Shown one piece after another: positions 45,556-56,508 of a stretch of 64,000 nucleotides of DNA. The stretch lies in assembly GCA_023078685.1 (NCBI GenBank), contig JALGAS010000007.1:868001-932000 (forward strand), written 5' to 3'. Both the position numbers and the translations under genes were made by a program. Within the stretch, counting starts at the first letter, position 1; the number at the start of each line of letters is the position of its first letter. The notes under the pieces were generated by a model. The model had not been told where the DNA came from. It worked only from the letters and a program-made list of their open reading frames with translations, and did no database searches. This stretch comes from Neopestalotiopsis rosae (taxonomy: Eukaryota > Ascomycota > Sordariomycetes > Amphisphaeriales > Sporocadaceae).

Positions 45556-46320
45556 TTACATATATAATTCGTCCAAATCATTAATTGGGGGGGGGGCTAC
45601 ACGTAGCTGTGATCGTGGCTTATAAGTGTTGTACTGACTTCTGGGAAAGGCAACTCGCTGGGCCGGTGGTATAATCCATCCCTGAGCACTATAACGATCA
45701 GTAGAAGAATAACATCTTGCACTACGCTCAACTGCCAACCCATTTTTTCCGAGATGAAAAATGTTACAAAATGGTGACACAGACTCATCCGACCAATCAA
45801 TCATAATCGTGAGTCGTCTCTCCCCTCGGTCCGATGTGTTTGCAAGTAGCAACGACAACCTTGACTCGTGCCTTTTCACCTCAAGCCACATAATGCTGAT
45901 TGTTATCTCGGATGCCAGAAGTCAATCATTGGGAAGCTGCAATTGACGTACTGCCGGCTGATGATGCCAGATGCTGCCAGTTGTTGTGCTACTTACGTAC
46001 GCGGATCCAGAGTTGCCCGAGGTTGACAGCGATGGATGGGGTGTGGGGATTTTGGATATACGATTGGTCGAAATGATAGATGTGGGACTGCTACCAAGTG
46101 CGATCCATCCTGCCAGGTGGTTTGACACTGAGAGAAGCTGATTCGTGCAGCCGCAAATTTCCTCTACTGAATTAGAGCTGGCGACTTTGCCCAACACCTC
46201 GGAGCGATAGATAGCTCTCATCCCAGAATCCTCAAGAACCCGACGCGCCCGAAGAACAATGGCCGCGAGTCTCTTGGTGTCTTGGAAGTAGTTAACAACT
46301 TCCTTTGGGTCGTCTTCCAT
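45556..46320 (-). CDS. Hypothetical protein ending at the edge of RIP block 2
   Basis: Proposed exons 46320-45997 and 45906-45556, 224 residues, joined by a 90-bp intron (GTAAGT donor; acceptor CCGAG, phase 0). The start MEDDPKEVVNYFQDTKR was preferred over an upstream ATG at 46374 whose added residues look non-coding. N-terminal helical residues (LAAIVLRARRVLE...VEEICGCTNQLL) and the second exon (MWLEVKRHESRLSLLLANTSDRG) look protein-like. The last residues run into the AT-rich block, so the C-terminus may be cut off or replaced. No family recognised. A G10 run lies at 45587-45596 inside the last exon. Confidence 0.5.
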
Positions 46321-47117
46321 ATTTTGAGCGATAAAAAGAAAAAATACTTGATTTTTTTTCTTTTCCTTTGACAATAACGCGGTTTAAATAACACACGAAT
46401 TGTGGGGACTTGAACTTAAGTCACGACGAATTTGCGGATTTACAGAATTACAAGCACGGACGAAGAGAGCTGGTTGTGTTGATTGATAACCTATAATGGG
46501 CAACCTAATAGTGGTCTTGGGTGGAATGAGAAGCATTCTCACATGGGAAGTATTCGTCATTGAAGAAGCAATCTCTTTACAGAAGGCTTTGGGCGCTTTA
46601 GAAGGACTCGGAAGGCTTCTTGCCCGACACACAATGTCCCACTACTGTAGTGTGCATATCATTGATGCTCATGTCTCTGTACCTGGCAATACCTAGGTTA
46701 CTTCGTACGCACAGGATACTTGACGGGCTTGCTCCACCTTTATCTGTGCTCAACGAACCTGCGTCGCCCACCGAAACGACTTCTGCCCAACAAGAGTTCT
46801 AATGTTGCATTGCGCGAATTCATGGACACTAAATACTTCTGGCTAAACCAGCCGAGCGTTGCGAACACTCCATGCTAAACAGTGATGCTTATTAGTTGTG
46901 TCCCTGTTCATGAGTACGTATTGCGCGGGTGATTGTGAAAAACGGATATTCGTGATTCACCCCTAGCTCAATACACATGCTCCCACTCATAGCTTCATTA
47001 AGCGCTCCACTCCGTCTTACGTTTCACCTAGCCTGGAGTGCAATATTTAGATGCATGTTACCTAGCAGCTCCATCGTCTCAGCACGTTGCTACCCGATTT
47101 CTTCACCCCATTCAACT

Positions 47118-47144
47118 CTTTTTTTTTTTTTTTTTTTTTTTTTT
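47118..47144. repeat. Poly-T run of 27
   Basis: It lies directly upstream of the dispersed repeat, as would the tail of an inverted poly-A-ended element. Visible directly. Confidence 0.9.
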
Positions 47145-47217
47145 GGCTGGGACAGATTGACAAATTATATAATGGATGTAACGGTGCAGCAGTACTGGAG
47201 CCGTCACAATGTAATCT

Positions 47218-47540
47218 TCTTCACAACCCCAGTCAAGCTGGAGGTTATAATGAAAAAAAAAAGTTCGCGTCACTTGGCAGTAGTGTGAGGCCAAAGACCT
47301 AAGAAAATGTTAGTGATGATCGTAATAACAAGTCTTTGCCTTTTGTACTCACACCGTGGATGAAGTCATGAGCAAGCCCAGAGGACTCCAACCTGAGGAC
47401 AAAAATAGGAATAATATTGATTGTGTTCCAATAGAACACTTTCAGATATCTGTTATAATGGTTAGGACTGTTATAATGATGATCGGCACTGGTGACCACT
47501 TACTAAACTGAAAAGAACAGATACTACACTTGATCTAAGC
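47218..47540. repeat. Dispersed repeat, copy 2
   Basis: Exact 52-bp (47398-47449) and 30-bp (47508-47537) matches to 1782-1833 and 1905-1934. The CTTCACAAC-x-CCAGTCAAGCTGG start also matches. Internal spacing differs, so one copy has gained or lost sequence. Confidence 0.85.
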
Positions 47541-49112
47541 CAAAAGGCAAAGAAGAGCTAAAGAAGAAAGGAAAAAGTCAGCAAAATTGAGGGAGCGAAG
47601 GCCAAGCTTTATAGCTGTCGGAATGGGAGCTTCTGGGCTGCCGGCAGAATTATTGACCGCCTAGGGCTGCGCGGGCGGGCGGTCAGAAACGGAGCTACAG
47701 CCCTTGGGTGGGCCACGCCCTACGCCGGTAGGCTACGACCAGCATTTGGCAGTTGCCCGCTGAAGCGGGTCAATGGCTGTTTCCACTTTCTGCCATGCTC
47801 GCGCTTGGTGTCAACAAACATGCCGCGCAACGACGTATTGAGCGTCAAATTCAGGCGTCACTTGCATAAAGGATGGCCGTCGCAGATTGAAAAACACCAA
47901 AACTTATATTGACTCTGCCAATTTCGTGGTGTGTTCTGGAGCTGTCTCAATCGTGACTATTCTCTTTGTTCTTGTAAGATTACTGGGAGCATGCTGGCCG
48001 TTTGGCTTGTCTGCCATGTTCTTTCATGGCCTTGTGTTACGTATCACATAGCCACGTCTAATAAGCAGACAGCTTGGCGTTCATGTTCCCATTGACCAAC
48101 GTCTGCCTGGCCAGTCAGGAAAGCACAATTGCCCAATTCAATTACGTTGCGGCATCGATTGTGCCATGCACATGTGGGCATGGCAGAAGATATGCTTCAT
48201 TCAATGTTGCAGGAAAGCAACGTTAATATTAGGCGTTCTTGCATTTGAGATACGTAATATCTTTGATCATCTTTGCCCAAGGAAATCAAAGAGAAGGTAC
48301 GATATCGAAAGATCGGACCTCAACATATTCAAAATGTGGACGATTTGTCATATCATCAACAGGTGTTGGCAGGAGTCATTGGAAGGGCTCATGAGGCACA
48401 TTGCAGGAAAGCACGTAGTGAATTCACTGGCCAACTGACCTGCACGACCAGTGCCTGCCATTTTCAGTCGCTGCGCCTTTGATCTATCTCGGGAGGAAAT
48501 GGTCTTGTGTCTTGTCAGATTGATGATCATTGTCAAGCAAGAGCCTTGTGTCTGGTTTGCATCTTGGCGCTGCGAATGTACCTGCCCGATCTCCATCGAT
48601 ATTGACCTGCCACCACGTTCCTGTCATGCCCGGAAATTCTCCAGTCTCGTCGTCGCGCTTGCGGTGAAGAACCGACATGGCCGTTGCAGACCTTCTGACT
48701 GACAGTTCCATATTTGTCCAACGCCACGCCGCCAGAGGTTTGAGACGTGACAGCGATGCCGTAGAAAGTAGAATCGGGAGCATATCTCTCAATGAGTCGT
48801 GCATTGGGTCTGGCCGATCGGTGAATGCTTTCAGGGCATCAAGGAATGCACCTTTCTTTGTATACGTTGCATATGCTTCGTAAGGGGCTCATATCCTGAC
48901 AATAGTGCAACACGGGAAATATGTACTGCTGCAGCTGGGCTCATCTAGCACGCAGGAGGTTCAGCTGAAGATTGCAATTGAATATGACATTTTATTATTT
49001 ATTTCATTCATATGAGGCTTGAAACTGCATATCATCCTTCAGAGCCGAGCATGCACAGCACTACTATAGACTTCAGAAGCAGATCTCGCTCAAAGTGTCC
49101 TGCCGTATGTGC

Positions 49113-50370
49113 TTACTGCGGAACCTGTAGGAGCAGCTTGCCAGTCGTCTTCCTGCTCTCAAGGTCATCGTGTGCAGCCTTGGCGTCCTCCAACTTGTAG
49201 TCTGTAGTGTTTTCCAGCTTGACGATGCCGCGCTTGAGCATATCGACCAGCTCAGACGAGTACTTGCGGAAGTCCTCGGGGTCCGACAGGTAGGCAAACA
49301 GAGTCGGGCGCATGAGCTTGAGGTTCTTGGAGCCAGCGAGACGCATGACGTCGACTGGCGGCACGGCGCCGCTGGCGTTGCCGTAGGTGCAGACGGTGGC
49401 CTTGCGCGCGGCGAGCTCGAGGTCCATGTCAAAGGTGGCCTTGCCGATACCGTCAAACACGGCGTCGGCGCCGTGGCCGCCCGTGATGCGCTTGACCTCC
49501 TCGACAATCTTCTCGGGGCTCTCGCGCGAGCTGATGACGTAGTCGGCGCCGTTCTTCTTGGCCTGCTCCATCTTCTCGGGCGTGCCGGCCGTGCCGATGA
49601 TCTTGGCTCCGACGGACGAGATCATCTCACAGAGAATGGTTCCCACGCCTCCGGCCGCGGCTGTGACAAAGACCCAGTCGGTCGGCTTGACATAGTGCGC
49701 CTCCTTGATCAAAGTCAAGGCCGTGAGACCCTGGAGGAGCGAAGCCGCAGCGGTCTTTGTCGTGACGCCCTCGGGCAGAAGAATGGCCTTTTCTGCGGCG
49801 ACAGAGGTGTACTGAGCGTAGGCGCCACGCGTTTGGCTCAGATACCCCACCTTGTCGCCAACCTTGAGACCGGAGACGGAGCTGTGAACAGCGGCGACGA
49901 CACCACCAGCTTCACCACCAGTAACAAAAGGCAAAGGAGCCTTGTAAAGACCACTTCTGAAGTAGCTATATGAATTGTTAGTCTAATTGCAGCATATCTC
50001 AATTGATCGTAGACCAGACGAACGTATCAATGTAGTTGACACCAACCCATTCGTTCTTCACAAGCACCTGGCCCTCTTTGAGCTCAGGAACAGCAATGTC
50101 GTTCTTCCATTGCAAGACCTCAGAGCCACCGGTCTGCTCAATGAGGATACCTCCCATGGTCTTTGGGACGGAAGCCATTTTGAAGGTGCTGTGGAATGAT
50201 CGCACTTGAGGGGGAGAGATCCGAGATCGGGAAGCAAGATGTATAGGCAGTGAACAGTATAGTGGTTTGAAAGTCTGAAAGACTGGTGAATACAAGACTC
50301 GCGATTGCTTGGGAATTGAGCTTGTCAAGAGAGATGATGGACACAGCGAAGTTCGCATTAATGGTTTCAT
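49113..50370 (-). CDS. ZTA1: NADPH:quinone oxidoreductase, zeta-crystallin type
   Basis: Reduces quinones with NADPH by one electron; a zinc-free member of the medium-chain reductase superfamily. Exons 50370-50024 and 49965-49113, 399 residues; the 58-bp intron has an unusual GTTCGT donor, CTAAC branch and TAG acceptor, and joins NYIDT to YFRSGLY as the family requires. The Rossmann fold shows AAGGVG at about 219-224; GTAGTPEKMEQA and NGADYVI follow. Residues 1-64 are Arg/Ser-rich without acids, ending RSFHST, like a mitochondrial presequence. A second in-frame ATG (50178, MASVPKTMGG) gives a 335-residue cytosolic-length protein. Both forms may be made. Strong family match. Confidence 0.95.
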
Positions 50371-52048
50371 GCCGAAGCTTTTACGGTGCTTTCCGTGCTT
50401 CTCCAGCTGCAGCTTGCTCCGTAATCCAATAGAGTTGCTTACAATTGAGGTTGTATGGAACCCCAGGCGATAGTAACCGCCCTTTCCCGCTCAACGGCTA
50501 TGGGCCGTCGGCAGCTCATAAATAAGGTAAGCTGTAGCTAATCCATCTCCAACAGCAGAAGAAAGCTATGTCAGCAGAGGGGAAATATTCCCACGATGCG
50601 GTAGCTATAGGTTCGGTCATAAAACGGGCATATATAGCATGTGTAAGTCAACACCGACAGCGGTCCTTCAAGTTCATTTATTTAATATTGACATTGCCAT
50701 GTACACTCGCGGTCTGCAACTGGCAATATTCCAAATGACGTCACCCTCCTCATACCTTCATATCCCTCGTGCTTACGATAGCAGGCAACATTGGACCAGA
50801 AGTGCTTGGTCAAGTCACAATCTGTATGACTGCTGCTTTAAGTCCTCTTGTGGAGGCAATGCACAGCGATTCATCTCAACAAAGACCAACCTCTGAATAG
50901 AGAAGAAAGCGCGGATGCCATCGCTAAGCTTCCGCGAGGCGGTGCACATGGGTTCGTAGCGAGAAGGATTTCCGTGGGACCCTTGAGTCTTGCCGTATGC
51001 CGTGCTGACTTGCACCCAACGCCTCGAGCTAGGCTGTGGTGTAACTTCAATGCCGGGTGATATTGATGCAATAGCTTGTCCCAAGCTGTACCTCTTGTTT
51101 CCTTTGCTGCGGCATCAAAGTCCCTACTGAGTCCCATGAGTCCCATGAACACCATGAACATGGACGAAGTGGGGCATGTTTGGCCCCCAAAATCCGATTC
51201 TTGCGCCATGACCCGTCTTCGTGTCCTGGTTACGCATACTCTAGTCCGTCCTGAAAAGGGTTGGATGTGTCGTTTCTCGACCGATCGTCGTGCGCATGTA
51301 CGAGGCTTCTTGGGGAACCATTGAAACTCTGCTGCGGAACGTGGTTACAATCTGCACACATGTTGTTTCTATATTTATAACCCAGCAGCCAACATACATT
51401 CTGCATTCTGCAGTGTCGGCGATCCACAGGCATGGTGCCCCTCATTTCACAGGGTGTCTTAGGGGTCCAAAAACCTTGCGAGGTTCTTTTGTCCACTGTA
51501 AAGTGACTTGAGTGACCAAAGGTGATTAGAGCTTGCAGTGAGACGGGGAGGGGTGCGCGGGGTCGGCCAGGCCCTGGCACATTCAACCTCAATACGGCCG
51601 CCTCCGATGCCTACTAGCGACAACGGCAACTTCAGCTGGACCTACCGCCGTCCTGGTTCGTAGGACTGGGGTCAAAAGTTTTCCTTTTCGTCTGTCTTCT
51701 GATTCGAGAATTGTCGAGGTCTTTGTGGCTGAGCTGTTTTTTTTTTTCTTACTCTGTGTTTTCATATCGCTGCAATTCTCAGGAATCTCCAAAGTACAAA
51801 TACACCAGCACTTCCACCAGCCTACCCACCGATCTTATAGTCGACAGCTTCCCCCGTCAGCCGTTGACCTCTCCGAGATAGGACTGCTGGGGCTAGAACA
51901 TCTCTGGACAAGAACCAGCTCAGCGACCTATCAAAGTCTTTGGAATTGATACCGCGTCTTCCAGGTCAGTGTCACTCATCAACCACCCAGCTCTTCTTCA
52001 CAGCGATACTAACACCAAACCCAAGACTGCAGACCGCCAAAAGACACC
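50371..52048. other. Intergenic region between divergent genes
   Basis: About 1.7 kb. It serves as upstream region for the quinone reductase (left) and the hydroxyisourate hydrolase (right). A pyrimidine tract (TTTTTTTTTTTCTTACTC) near 51737 and CT-rich sequence precede the right gene. No gene supported. Confidence 0.6.
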
Positions 52049-52441
52049 ATGGCGACCAAAGATCCCATCACCTGCCACATCCTCGACACCACCGCCGGCC
52101 GGCCGGCCAAGGGCGTCAAGGTGAAGCTGGAGGGCGGCCACGCGCCCCTCAAGACGTTCGAGTCGCAGACGGACGAAGACGGCCGCATCAAGTCGTGGCT
52201 GGCCTGCAGCGCCAGCGAGCACGAGGCCGGCGACGTGCCCATCTACACGCTCGAGGAGGTCCTGGGCGAGGTCGAGAACACGTCGACGTGGACGCTGCGG
52301 TTCTACACGGAGCCCTACTTTGGCGAGGGCAACACCTTCTTCCCCGAGGTGGTCGTCGTCTTCAAGGTGCAAAAGGGCCAGCACTACCACGTCCCGCTGC
52401 TCCTGTCGCCGTACAGCTACTCGACCTACCGTGGAAGCTAG
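52049..52441 (+). CDS. 5-hydroxyisourate hydrolase (transthyretin-like protein)
   Basis: Second step of urate breakdown: opens the ring of 5-hydroxyisourate to give OHCU on the way to allantoin. 130 residues, the usual length, single exon, with a good start context (CACCATGG). Family marks: ITCHILDTTAGRPA at the N-terminus (catalytic His in CHILD), GRIKSW (the Arg) in the middle, HYHVPLLLSPYSYSTY near the end, and the YRGS C-terminal tetrapeptide that separates the enzyme from transthyretin. It forms a tetramer. No peroxisomal SKL-type end; the location is probably cytosolic. Codon use is strongly C/G-ending, unlike the gene island at 30-39 kb. Confidence 0.96.
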   Translation: MATKDPITCHILDTTAGRPAKGVKVKLEGGHAPLKTFESQTDEDGRIKSWLACSASEHEAGDVPIYTLEEVLGEVENTSTWTLRFYTEPYFGEGNTFFPEVVVVFKVQKGQHYHVPLLLSPYSYSTYRGS

Positions 52442-53092
52442 ATGGAGAGAAATATTCGGAAGATGGGGAGTGTTTGGAAAATCATGGTGTCGTCGGGTGT
52501 TGGGTACAGACATGTAGACAACTCCCGACTGTGAAAAGCGGCCACGATATTACATGAGACAGAATATACCACGAGAGAACGTCAATGATAATGAACCACA
52601 TCCTTGAATCCTGGCTGCGAAATATGCTTGTTCAGAGGCGGACCAGTCATCTTCACATCTGATGTGTATCTAACGTCCTATTCTGTCTTGGCTGCCTGGG
52701 CTAGCCTTAGGTCAGTTGCAATGTTGGTTTGGCGATGCCGATCCAGATAATGTAAGGAGAACCAATTGCTTTCAAATCTCGTGCATGTATGAAACTCGTG
52801 GCCATTTTGGTCCTCTTCTTTAACGGAATCAACAGTTATGGCCACTATTAAGTCTTTTGTTGCGATCTTTTGGTCTTTGATGTACTGTTTGTGGCAAAGA
52901 CAGCCATGTTTCGTAAGATCCGTTGGTCTCCGGGTTTCTGCATTTGACTAATGCCATTTGCGTCTGCTCACACGAGACGCCAAATCGTTATAGAAGCGTG
53001 TATTCCTACGGCCAAAGTACGTATGCCTCGAGCCAAACTCATGCCAGCAGAATCGACCGTGCCAACAACATTCGGACTATGAAGGTGTTATC
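52442..53092. other. Intergenic region
   Basis: 3' flank of the hydrolase and 5' flank of the next gene, 650 bp. No gene or clear signal seen. Confidence 0.6.
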
Positions 53093-53927
53093 ATGTCATC
53101 TTCGCCGAAAGCAGAAGAAGTCAATGATGAACCAGCTGCCGGCGCCAATCCAAGCCTCTCTGCTGAGAACAGCCAAGATGACCAGCCAGACGAACAACAG
53201 GACTATGTGGACTTGATAGACTCTGTAGAGAAAGATCCACAAGCATGCTCCGGCACAGCTTCCGAGGCCGACCCCGACCCCAACACCGAGAAACCTGCTG
53301 TAAGGAGAACTCCTCTCACGGGCGTCGGCCGTCTCCTCCGGCATGCCAGAGTAGCCTTATTCTGGCTCCAGGGGTTAGGTCAGAGCGTAGATGAGTCCGA
53401 TGTGGCCGGCGTGGTCTGCCAATGGCTGGGAAAACTCGACAATCCGGGCCATTCGGTGTCATTGGACGAATCGATCGCGCTCGACTCCCTCCGTGAGGTC
53501 CTCCGCCAGGTTGCAGCGCGACAGGGAAGGGAATGTGTTCGATGTGGGGAGGTGTTCGAGGAGGAATTCAATGCTTGGACTTGTAAAAAGTTCTTGGATA
53601 ACCATTATAGTAGGTTGGCCATTTCATCCCCTTTCCCTACTCGCTTTCTATCTCTCTCTGCTAGTACCGGCTCCAGTTGTTATTGGGGAACATCGGAGCT
53701 AACTCATGATGGGAATATTTGCAGATGGTAAAGGTCGGCTCGAAGTGTATCCCTTGGCCCCGTGCTGGATACACGACGCAGAACGCGCTGAGAGGTTGAT
53801 GGGTATGGACTTTTCTTTATTGAACAGAGAGCTCGCCGACACTATACCGGACGGGTTCCGGTGGAATTGCTGTGGTAAAAATGCATTGGCGCTGGGATGT
53901 GGCATGTTAAAGCATGTCTCGTCTTAA
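53093..53927 (+). CDS. Hypothetical small Cys-rich protein
   Basis: Exons 53093-53609 and 53725-53927, 239 residues; the 115-bp intron has GTAGGT, GCTAAC and GCAG. Residues 1-85 are acidic and Ser/Pro-rich, probably disordered. A helical domain follows (LLRHARVALFWLQGL...). The C-terminal half has paired cysteines: C-x2-C (RECVRCGEVF), a Cys in AWTCKKF, APCWIHD and a final WNCCGK...GCGMLKH. That ending (CC-x6-7-GC-x4-H) recalls a C2HC-like zinc motif seen at the ends of other fungal proteins. Function unknown; zinc binding is inference. Confidence 0.75.
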
Positions 53928-54313
53928 ATGTTATCATCAAGAAGAAAAACAGCAACTTTAATTTGTATTCCTATAGCTCACAAAGGAGAACGTTACTGAA
54001 ATTTGATACATCATGACCATTGCCAATCGACATAGGCACACGACTTTGTGATTTATACTAGTACCTGAGTTGTCAAGAAGTCTTATACTTGATCACGTGA
54101 TATTGTTTCCCCAGCACCACCAGCTGAAAGCCTTACGAGCCTGATCTTTGCCCGAGAGGCTGCACAATGTCCCGTCCTGACATAGATCCTCATCAATACC
54201 GTTCTCAAGCGATTTTCCTTGTTCATTATAGATTACCACTCCTTGCAAAGTACAAGCGCAAATTGGGGGCAAGTTCATTCAAGTCCAATCTATCACTCAT
54301 ATCGAGCTTGACG
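53928..54313. other. Intergenic region
   Basis: 386 bp. An in-frame upstream ATG at 54167 would add 49 residues to the HET gene; not favoured. Confidence 0.5.
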
Positions 54314-56508
54314 ATGCGCCCCCGGCCTGCTTCATTGTGTGCCACCTGTGCTTCATGGTTTTCAAATGTCGTGGACATTGTCTCATCGCTCAACGAAAAC
54401 GACATACAAGAAGTAGTCTACCAAGAAAACGAATACGTGTTACAAGTACACTCGTGGAATCTCAACACGATCTATCAGCAGAGGACAACATGCCCCCTCT
54501 GCTGTCGACTACTATTAAGTTTCACCATCGACGAAAGCATCAAGCAAGACTTAGAGAAGTCCTCATGTGCTGACTTAATCATCGATATTCATACGGCTCT
54601 CCACATGGAGCTAGGCATGTTCATCCAATTGACGCTGGCCTCGGAGGGTTTTCGTGCTGACTGCCAAATGGTAAACAATCTAACCTTCGGGTCTGATGTC
54701 CGTTTGGACGATGTTTCAAGCTTCTTCAACGTATGTTTTTCCGGCATTTGTACAATGTCATCTCGCTAATCAAAAGCTAGACTGATAACAAACCAGTGCC
54801 AGTTATCTTCACAGTTCCATCATCAAGTTCAGAAGCGCAAACCAGAACAAGTCAGATCAACTGGATCAAGGAATGTCTTAATACTTGCCTGCTTCAGCAT
54901 GAAGGGTGTGCTTCTCTTCCAGCGGGTCATGTGCTTTCTGGCGATACCTCTGTTACTACGAAATCTCTGCCCACCAGATTGATCAATGTTGGTTCGAGAC
55001 TTGATCAAGTCTGTCTTGTTGAGACGGCGGGACTCGATCATTCAGCGGACAGAAGGTACGCCTCTTTGAGCCATTGCTGGGGCAAGAAGCCCTTCATGAC
55101 ATTGAAAAGGGGCAATTATACTCAATTCTGCGCCAACATACCTGTGAACGAGCTTGGTACAACCTTTCGTGAGGCGATCGCTCTTTGTCAGGCACTCAAT
55201 ATTCCATATATTTGGATTGACAGTCTGTGCATCGTGCAAGACGCTCGCGAGGACTGGCTAGTCGAAGCACCACGAATGCACCAAGTCTACGGTAATTCAA
55301 CATTGAACATTACGGCGGCAGGATCGACCGAATGCGCAGGCGGATTGTTTCGCAACCATCACCAGGAGCTTGCTGACAATCTTCAAATACAACTACCAAA
55401 AGGGCCTGTACTTAGAGAAACCCGGATGATCGAAATCGGACTTTATCGTCAGTATTTGCAATCTCCTCTCATGAAAAGGGGTTGGATTTTACAGGAACTG
55501 ACCCTGGCGCGGCGAAATATACACTGGCTGGACTCTCAACTTCTCTGGCAATGCAAAGATGGTGTTGTTTCCAGTGCTGTGAAAAGTGGTTGGAACAGAT
55601 TTGCCCGTGGTCAATGGTCCTCCTTGGGATTTGGGACAGATGAGAGTTGGCTCGGCAATGAAAAAGCAATGAATATCATGTGGCTAAAAGTTGCTGAGAC
55701 TTTTGCCAAGTCCAAGCTCACTATGGAAGAGGACAGAATCATTGCACTTTCTGGACTCGCATCATATTATGCGGCGGCCTACTCGATGAAAGACGTGCGG
55801 ACCAAATACATCGCGGGCTGTTGGGAACACAACATACTAAGGGGTATCGCATGGTACGTTATATACCCAGGCGACTTATACCACCAATCTGCGGTCTTCA
55901 TACCATCGTTCTCACCGCTTAAGATGAAAAATTCTCGGGTCACTCTTGATCACTATCGTAATACAGACGCTCAGTGGATCGCTTCTTGTATTAGCTCAAG
56001 TGTCAGTCTTAGCGATCCTGGGTCTCCATTTGGTCTTCTAGATGCAGCATCACTCCAATTGGAGGCCCCGGTTTACGATGTTGAGTACTCACGATGGGCT
56101 GGCACCTTCATGACCGGGAACATCACCATCCGCTTCAGCGCAAAGGCGATCACGAGACGGATCATAGACCGGCCACGAGATATTGCTGCGAAGCTTTATT
56201 TTGATAGCTCGCAAACAGCCGAGCACTATCAAGGCCCAAATTCCATAAGATGTGCGTTGTTAGAAATATCTCCGGACGAAATGGGAGGTGTTTTCAACCC
56301 AGAAGGAGGTTATTACAGGACGACTGCTTTAATTCTGAAGCCCATCCAGACGGCAGCATCAGGCTTTGGCGACACGAACGTTTACGAACGAATTGGACTC
56401 ATGCAACTCGGCGAACGTGGGATACGCGGAAGTGGGAACATTCCGCAATCACAATTCTTCGACGCGGAGACACTAGACCGCCAGAGACAGAAATTTGTTC
56501 TACTTTGA
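54314..56508 (+). CDS. HET-domain protein
   Basis: Member of the heterokaryon-incompatibility (HET) family, which in fungi triggers cell death on fusion of unlike individuals; most members have no known partner. Exons 54314-54730 and 54781-56508, 714 residues; the 50-bp intron (GTATGT, GCTAAT, CTAG) was chosen because it is the only acceptor keeping frame. The N-terminus has LCATC and CPLCC, the Cys pairs usual before HET domains. HET motifs: RYASLSHCWG (about 231-240), TFREAI...ALNIPYIWIDSLCIVQD and MHQVYGNSTLNITA, then RGWILQE. The tail has no NACHT, WD40 or TPR repeats. The frame is intact. Confidence 0.92.

Larger units (their letters stand above)
46375..49112. other. Gene-poor intergenic region
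   Basis: About 2.7 kb without a supported gene. It holds a 27-T run (47118-47144) and the second copy of the dispersed repeat (47218-47540). A GC-rich stretch with GCGGGCGGGCGG lies near 47670. Short open frames at 48166-48883 lack coding character. Confidence 0.55.

Noticed and set aside
49170..49973. 267-codon open frame opposite the quinone reductase
   Set aside because: Shadow caused by strong third-position bias; no motifs, and it runs across the intron of the real gene.
51998..52513. Open frames of 171 and 205 codons overlapping the hydroxyisourate hydrolase
   Set aside because: Shadows; the hydrolase has every family mark including the YRGS end.
54796..54830. HET gene exon 2 starting right after the CCAG at 54796
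   Set aside because: That acceptor puts the two exons out of phase; the CTAG ending at 54780 keeps the frame and has a good branch site.
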